From assembly GCA_029864225.1 (NCBI GenBank), contig JAOTTU010000075.1, positions 1-9,134 of the forward strand: a stretch of DNA of 9,134 nucleotides, given 5' to 3'. Every line of letters starts with the position of its first letter. Within the stretch, counting starts at the first letter, position 1. Below are positions 6,492 through 9,134 of the stretch, one piece after another. The notes under the pieces were generated by a model that worked only from the letters and a program-made list of their open reading frames with translations, had not been told where the DNA came from and did no database searches. The DNA comes from Gammaproteobacteria bacterium. Its GTDB lineage: Bacteria; Pseudomonadota; Gammaproteobacteria; UBA9214. The position numbers and the translations under genes are program-made.

Positions 6492-6505
6492 GACAATAAA
6501 TTGTC
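6492..6505. promoter_or_regulatory. GACAAT-AA-ATTGTC palindrome upstream of the CBS-transporter operon
   Basis: A perfect 6-bp inverted repeat around a 2-bp centre, lying 48-61 bp before the CBS gene start. On the minus strand TTGAAA (revcomp of 6522-6527 region) lies just ahead and could be a -35, though the matching -10 is poor. Size and position fit a repressor operator. The regulator is unknown. Confidence 0.35.
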
Positions 6506-6764
6506 TGAAATCCAGTGCAGTTTCAATTTAACGTGCAGTGCGAATAACATTCATACAAGAAACGGCAAGTTTACCTTTGGTTGTTTGATAATTATATTTT
6601 TACCCAGTCCAGGCAGTGAGGTTGTGCCACGTTGGGGTACAATTTCACCACCGAAATGCAGGTATGTGAGCAGGCCGCCCACTCGGGATCGGGCCGGGAG
6701 CGCCAGATACGGGTGTTAATAAAACCGGCTGCAGGACCACCATCGAGTCCACCCTCGCAGATCT

Positions 6765-6794
6765 CCAGGTTCCCAGGTTCCCAGATTCCCAGGA
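6765..6794 (+). repeat. 8-bp tandem repeat, nearly four copies
   Basis: CCAGGTTC occurs twice in tandem (6765-6772, 6773-6780), then CCAGATTC (6781-6788), then the partial copy CCAGGA (6789-6794). Because the unit is not a multiple of three and the region is non-coding, copy-number change would alter spacing upstream of the DUF302 gene rather than a reading frame. Confidence 0.75.
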
Positions 6795-6816
6795 CATGAC
6801 GATTTTCTTGTCCTGG
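6789..6816. other. 8-bp hairpin without U-tract
   Basis: CCAGGACA (6789-6796) pairs with TGTCCTGG (6809-6816) across a 12-nt loop. Neither strand has a following U-run, so it is a poor intrinsic terminator. It grows out of the last unit of the 8-bp tandem repeat and its right arm overlaps the FNR-like box. Confidence 0.4.
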
Positions 6817-6821
6817 ATCAA
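6808..6821 (+). promoter_or_regulatory. Degenerate FNR/Dnr-type box upstream of the DUF302 gene
   Basis: TTGTCCTGGATCAA has a perfect ATCAA half and a TTGTC half (two mismatches to TTGAT). A weak -10 (AACAAT, 6845-6850, 4 of 6) would put the box near -42 from a start at about 6857, giving a leader of nearly 60 nt. Read on the minus strand, the clearer box at 3942-3955 is TTGACGTGGATCAA, identical in 12 of 14 positions. Tentative. Confidence 0.3.
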
Positions 6822-6914
6822 AGAAAATAAGTAAATAATAATGTAACAATATGCTAACTTCTGAAATTGGTCATTTTGGCTTCTTATGACAGGTTTGTTT
6901 ATGGAGGATTCGCC

Positions 6915-7460
6915 ATGTTGAAAGTAATTATTGGATTTATTGCCGGCATCGCCCTGCTAGGGATTGTCGGGTTCAATACGGCCGGCAGTTTCATGATGGT
7001 CGAACACGAGAGCCCGTACGGTATCGAGGAGACGGCGGCCCGGATTCAGGCCAATATCCAGAAATTGTCCCATCGGGGCTGGACACTCTCCGGGTTGCGG
7101 GACCCGTCCAAGGCCGTAGCCAACTCGGGCAGGAATGTACCGCCTGTTCTGCTGGTGGAGGCCTGCAGCACCGACTACTCGGGTGTGCTGCTCGCAGATG
7201 ACCAGGCGCGCATCCTGTCTATCTTGATGCCGTGCACCATCACGGTCTTCAAGAAGGATGATGGCAAGACCTACATTGGCACCATGAATTCCGGTCTGAT
7301 GGGCAAGCTGTTTGGTAAAAAGGTGGCCAGTGTCATGAGCGAGGTTGCCAAAGACCAGGCCGAGTTCCTGAAGTTCGATCCGAACGAACCGGCACCGCCG
7401 TTGATCAGGGTGAAACCGGGTGGTGGCGGTGCCGGTGGCCCGGAAACCGCCGGATGCTGA
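6915..7460 (+). CDS. DUF302-domain protein with N-terminal anchor and Gly-rich tail ending in Cys
   Basis: A 181-residue protein. Residues 2-20 form a hydrophobic segment (signal anchor or uncleaved signal), and residues about 26-150 are a DUF302 domain: VEHESPYGIEETAARIQANI, a central VEACSTDYSG with Cys84, and SILMPC with Cys107, the two places where this family typically keeps ACNP and LPC-like motifs. A proline-rich stretch (PNEPAPPLI) leads into GGGGAGGPETAGC, so the last residue is Cys181. A flexible tail with a terminal thiol suggests a carrier role by analogy with SoxY, but that is inference. The ATG is chosen over an in-frame TTG 16 codons upstream because GGAGG lies 7 nt before it and the signal anchor then starts correctly. 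It sits 120 bp before the octahaem cytochrome on the same strand. Confidence 0.87.
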   Translation: MLKVIIGFIAGIALLGIVGFNTAGSFMMVEHESPYGIEETAARIQANIQKLSHRGWTLSGLRDPSKAVANSGRNVPPVLLVEACSTDYSGVLLADDQARILSILMPCTITVFKKDDGKTYIGTMNSGLMGKLFGKKVASVMSEVAKDQAEFLKFDPNEPAPPLIRVKPGGGGAGGPETAGC

Positions 7461-7524
7461 GCAGTCAGTTCACCTGAAGCGATAACGCAGCGGTCGTGAA
7501 CGGCTGCTGCGGGAGGCTGGGGTT

Positions 7525-7552
7525 CTGTCATTTTTCAACATATTTCTATAAT
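7525..7552 (+). promoter_or_regulatory. Candidate sigma70 promoter for the octahaem cytochrome
   Basis: A perfect TATAAT at 7547-7552 is preceded, 16 bp upstream, by CTGTCA (7525-7530, 4 of 6 matches to TTGACA). Transcription would start near 7559, about 22 nt before the ATG and covering the ribosome site. This allows expression independent of the DUF302 gene. No FNR-type box was found in this 120-bp spacer. Confidence 0.5.
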
Positions 7553-7580
7553 TAGCTCACCACTCCTGCGGAGAGATGCC

Positions 7581-9134
7581 ATGTTTATAAAAGATCTATT
7601 GACTGCACCTGTGCTGGGTTTTGCGCTTGCGCTGGCAGTATCCATGCCGGCCGCTGCAACAGCGACGCCTGCGGCCGGGGCGGCCCAGGACACGGGTGCA
7701 GAAATAGGGAAGGCTACCGAAGGCGCGGCAGACAAGGCCGCCGCTGATGTGTCAGCCGCAGCGGAGAAGGCAGCGGCCGAAGCCGGGAAGGGCGCACAGG
7801 CGCCGGCACCCCTCGCGGCTGCAGCAGCGGCGGAAGCCAAATCCTCTTCAACCGCGGATCATTCCAAGTTCGAGGAACTCGAAATCGACTTCAAGTCAGG
7901 GCCCGAAGTGACCCTGGCCTGTCTCAAATGTCACACCGAGGCCGCCAAGCAGATCCACAAGACCCAGCACTGGACCTGGGAATACACCAACCCGGATACC
8001 GGTCAAAAGCTGGGCAAGAAACACGTCATTAACAACTTCTGTACCTCGGTAAAGTCGAACAACACCTTCTGTTCTGCCTGCCATATCGGTTATGGGTGGG
8101 CAGATGACGGCTTCGATTTCAGCTCAGAGGCCAATGTCGACTGTATTGTCTGTCACGATACTACCGGAACCTACAAGAAGCTTCCGGGGCTGTCGGGCCA
8201 CCCCAACTATGAAACCATGGAGTGGCCGCCGCATTCGGGCAAGTTCCGGCCCCCGACCGACCTGAAGAAGATCGCCCAGAATGTCGGGCCGACCAGTCGC
8301 AAGACCTGCGGCACCTGCCATTTCTATGGTGGTGGCGGTGATGCGGTCAAGCACGGCGACCTCGACAGTTCGCTGACCAACCCCGGGCGCTACCTCGATG
8401 TGCACATGGATAGCGAGGGGCTGAATTTCACCTGCTCCCGGTGCCATGTGACCGACGAGCATGAGGTCTCGGGCAGTCGCTACAAACCGACCGCGTCAGA
8501 CGAAAAGGGCGCACGGGTACCCGGCAGCCTGGATCCGCGCAATCCCACCACCTGCGTGGCCTGTCACGGCAACACACCGCATCCCGACAAGATGGCGAAG
8601 CTCAATGACCACACCCGCAAGCTGGCCTGCCAGACCTGCCATATCCCGGCCTATGCGCGCAGCACACTGCAGACCAAGATGAGCTGGGACTGGTCCACGG
8701 CAGGCAAGCTCGATGAGCAGGGTCAACGTATCCAGCTCAAGAACAGCGCGGGCAAGGTCGTCTACGACAGCAAGAAGGGTACCTTCAGCTATGACCGCTA
8801 TGTGGTCCCCGAGTACCAGTGGTTCAACGGCAAGGTGAAATTCACCCTGTTCGGTGACAAGGTCAGCGAGGACAGCGTCGTCAAGATCAACGAGTTCCAG
8901 GGTGATGCGAATGATCCGGATGCCCGCATCTGGCCGGTGCGCGTGTTCCGCGGCAAGCAGATGTACGACAAGGGCCTGCAGACCCTGGCCGTGCTGCACA
9001 CCGCAGGTGATGACGATGCCGCCTTCTGGGGCAACTACGACTGGGACAAGGCCATGGAGGTGGGTATGCATTCCGCCGGTTCTGAGTACAGCGGGGAGTT
9101 CGGCTTCGTGTCCACCGAGATGCGCTGGCCGATC
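7581..9134 (+). CDS. Tetrathionate-reductase-family octahaem cytochrome c (3' truncated by window edge)
   Basis: A periplasmic multihaem reductase related to Shewanella octahaem tetrathionate reductase (OTR), a family that acts in vitro on tetrathionate and on nitrogen compounds such as nitrite and hydroxylamine. The 518 visible codons run open to the window edge. Residues 1 to about 27 are a signal peptide (hydrophobic 6-21, then AAATA). Residues about 30-93 are an Ala/Lys/Glu-rich low-complexity linker. Seven CxxCH motifs follow at 114-118, 164-168, 188-192, 243-247, 285-289, 325-329 and 350-354. A non-haem Cys154 lies in NNFCTSV ahead of the second. The region 365-518 is the family C-terminal part (WPVRVFRGKQ, SGEFGFVSTEMRWPI), after which the eighth CxxCH is expected just beyond the window. 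GGAGA lies about 7 nt before the ATG. It is downstream of the DUF302 gene, with its own candidate promoter. Confidence 0.93.
   Translation, partial: MFIKDLLTAPVLGFALALAVSMPAAATATPAAGAAQDTGAEIGKATEGAADKAAADVSAAAEKAAAEAGKGAQAPAPLAAAAAAEAKSSSTADHSKFEELEIDFKSGPEVTLACLKCHTEAAKQIHKTQHWTWEYTNPDTGQKLGKKHVINNFCTSVKSNNTFCSACHIGYGWADDGFDFSSEANVDCIVCHDTTGTYKKLPGLSGHPNYETMEWPPHSGKFRPPTDLKKIAQNVGPTSRKTCGTCHFYGGGGDAVKHGDLDSSLTNPGRYLDVHMDSEGLNFTCSRCHVTDEHEVSGSRYKPTASDEKGARVPGSLDPRNPTTCVACHGNTPHPDKMAKLNDHTRKLACQTCHIPAYARSTLQTKMSWDWSTAGKLDEQGQRIQLKNSAGKVVYDSKKGTFSYDRYVVPEYQWFNGKVKFTLFGDKVSEDSVVKINEFQGDANDPDARIWPVRVFRGKQMYDKGLQTLAVLHTAGDDDAAFWGNYDWDKAMEVGMHSAGSEYSGEFGFVSTEMRWPI

Larger units (their letters stand above)
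6445..6914. other. 470-bp divergent intergenic region
   Basis: No gene is supported. It separates the leftward CBS-transporter operon from the rightward DUF302 gene and is AT-rich at both ends (about 6520-6600 and 6820-6900). It holds the 6492-6505 palindrome, an 8-bp tandem repeat at 6765-6794, an 8-bp hairpin at 6789-6816 and a degenerate FNR-like box at 6808-6821. The middle (6600-6760) shows nothing convincing. Confidence 0.6.

Noticed and set aside
6592..6849. 85-codon minus-strand open frame upstream of the DUF302 gene
   Set aside because: No ribosome site, no domain, and it crosses the 8-bp tandem repeat and a hairpin. The composition does not resemble the neighbouring genes.
6867..6914. 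Upstream TTG start for the DUF302 gene
   Set aside because: It would add 16 residues ahead of the signal anchor, has no ribosome site, and the ATG at 6915 has a good GGAGG.
8124..9071. Long minus-strand open frames opposite the octahaem cytochrome
   Set aside because: The plus strand encodes seven CxxCH motifs and a continuous family match. The antisense frames are by-products of GC-rich codon use.
1..9134. CRISPR arrays, insertion sequences, tRNA or rRNA genes
   Set aside because: No spaced repeat array, transposase motif, terminal inverted repeats of IS size, cloverleaf or rRNA-like stretch was seen on reading both strands.

Overview
The window looks like chromosomal DNA of a GC-rich gammaproteobacterium. 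The hisZ-purA order at the left edge is the usual gammaproteobacterial arrangement downstream of hflK/hflC. The rest is accessory redox and transport genes of the kind found in sulfur-oxidising or facultatively anaerobic gammaproteobacteria (Chromatiales-like). The lineage is an inference from gene content; there is no 16S or other decisive marker.

Layout: (1) 3-2229, plus strand: the 3' part of hisZ (regulatory subunit of ATP phosphoribosyltransferase), then complete purA (adenylosuccinate synthetase), separated by a leader with a hairpin. (2) 2230-2482: non-coding, GC-rich, with short direct and inverted repeats between convergent genes. (3) 2483-3509, minus strand: a small membrane-anchored protein with a phage XkdW-like motif, and a small exported mono-haem cytochrome c. 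(4) 3510-4039: a gene-poor gap holding a probable decayed exported-protein gene on the minus strand and, facing right, a promoter with an FNR/Anr-type box placed exactly as in class II activated promoters. (5) 4040-4270: a 76-residue cysteine-free YHS-like protein, followed by a very strong intrinsic terminator. (6) 4393-6444, minus strand: a two-gene operon of a twin-CBS-domain protein and a DASS/SLC13-type anion transporter with altered SNT signature motifs. (7) 6445-6914: non-coding, with a palindromic operator candidate, an 8-bp tandem repeat, and a degenerate FNR-like box. (8) 6915-9134, plus strand: a DUF302-domain protein with a glycine-rich tail ending in cysteine, then a tetrathionate-reductase-family octahaem cytochrome c that runs off the right edge.

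How the parts may fit: the left end is housekeeping (histidine and purine synthesis). The right end reads as a periplasmic redox module: a DUF302 protein that could carry a thiol-bound intermediate, next to an octahaem reductase whose family acts on sulfur and nitrogen oxyanions, beside an anion transporter gated by a CBS protein. The FNR-type boxes suggest that at least part of this is oxygen-responsive. The most interesting leads are the DUF302 tail with terminal cysteine, the altered substrate motifs of the transporter, the cysteine-free YHS-like protein under an FNR-type promoter, and the long Ala/Lys/Glu-rich linker ahead of the haem domain.
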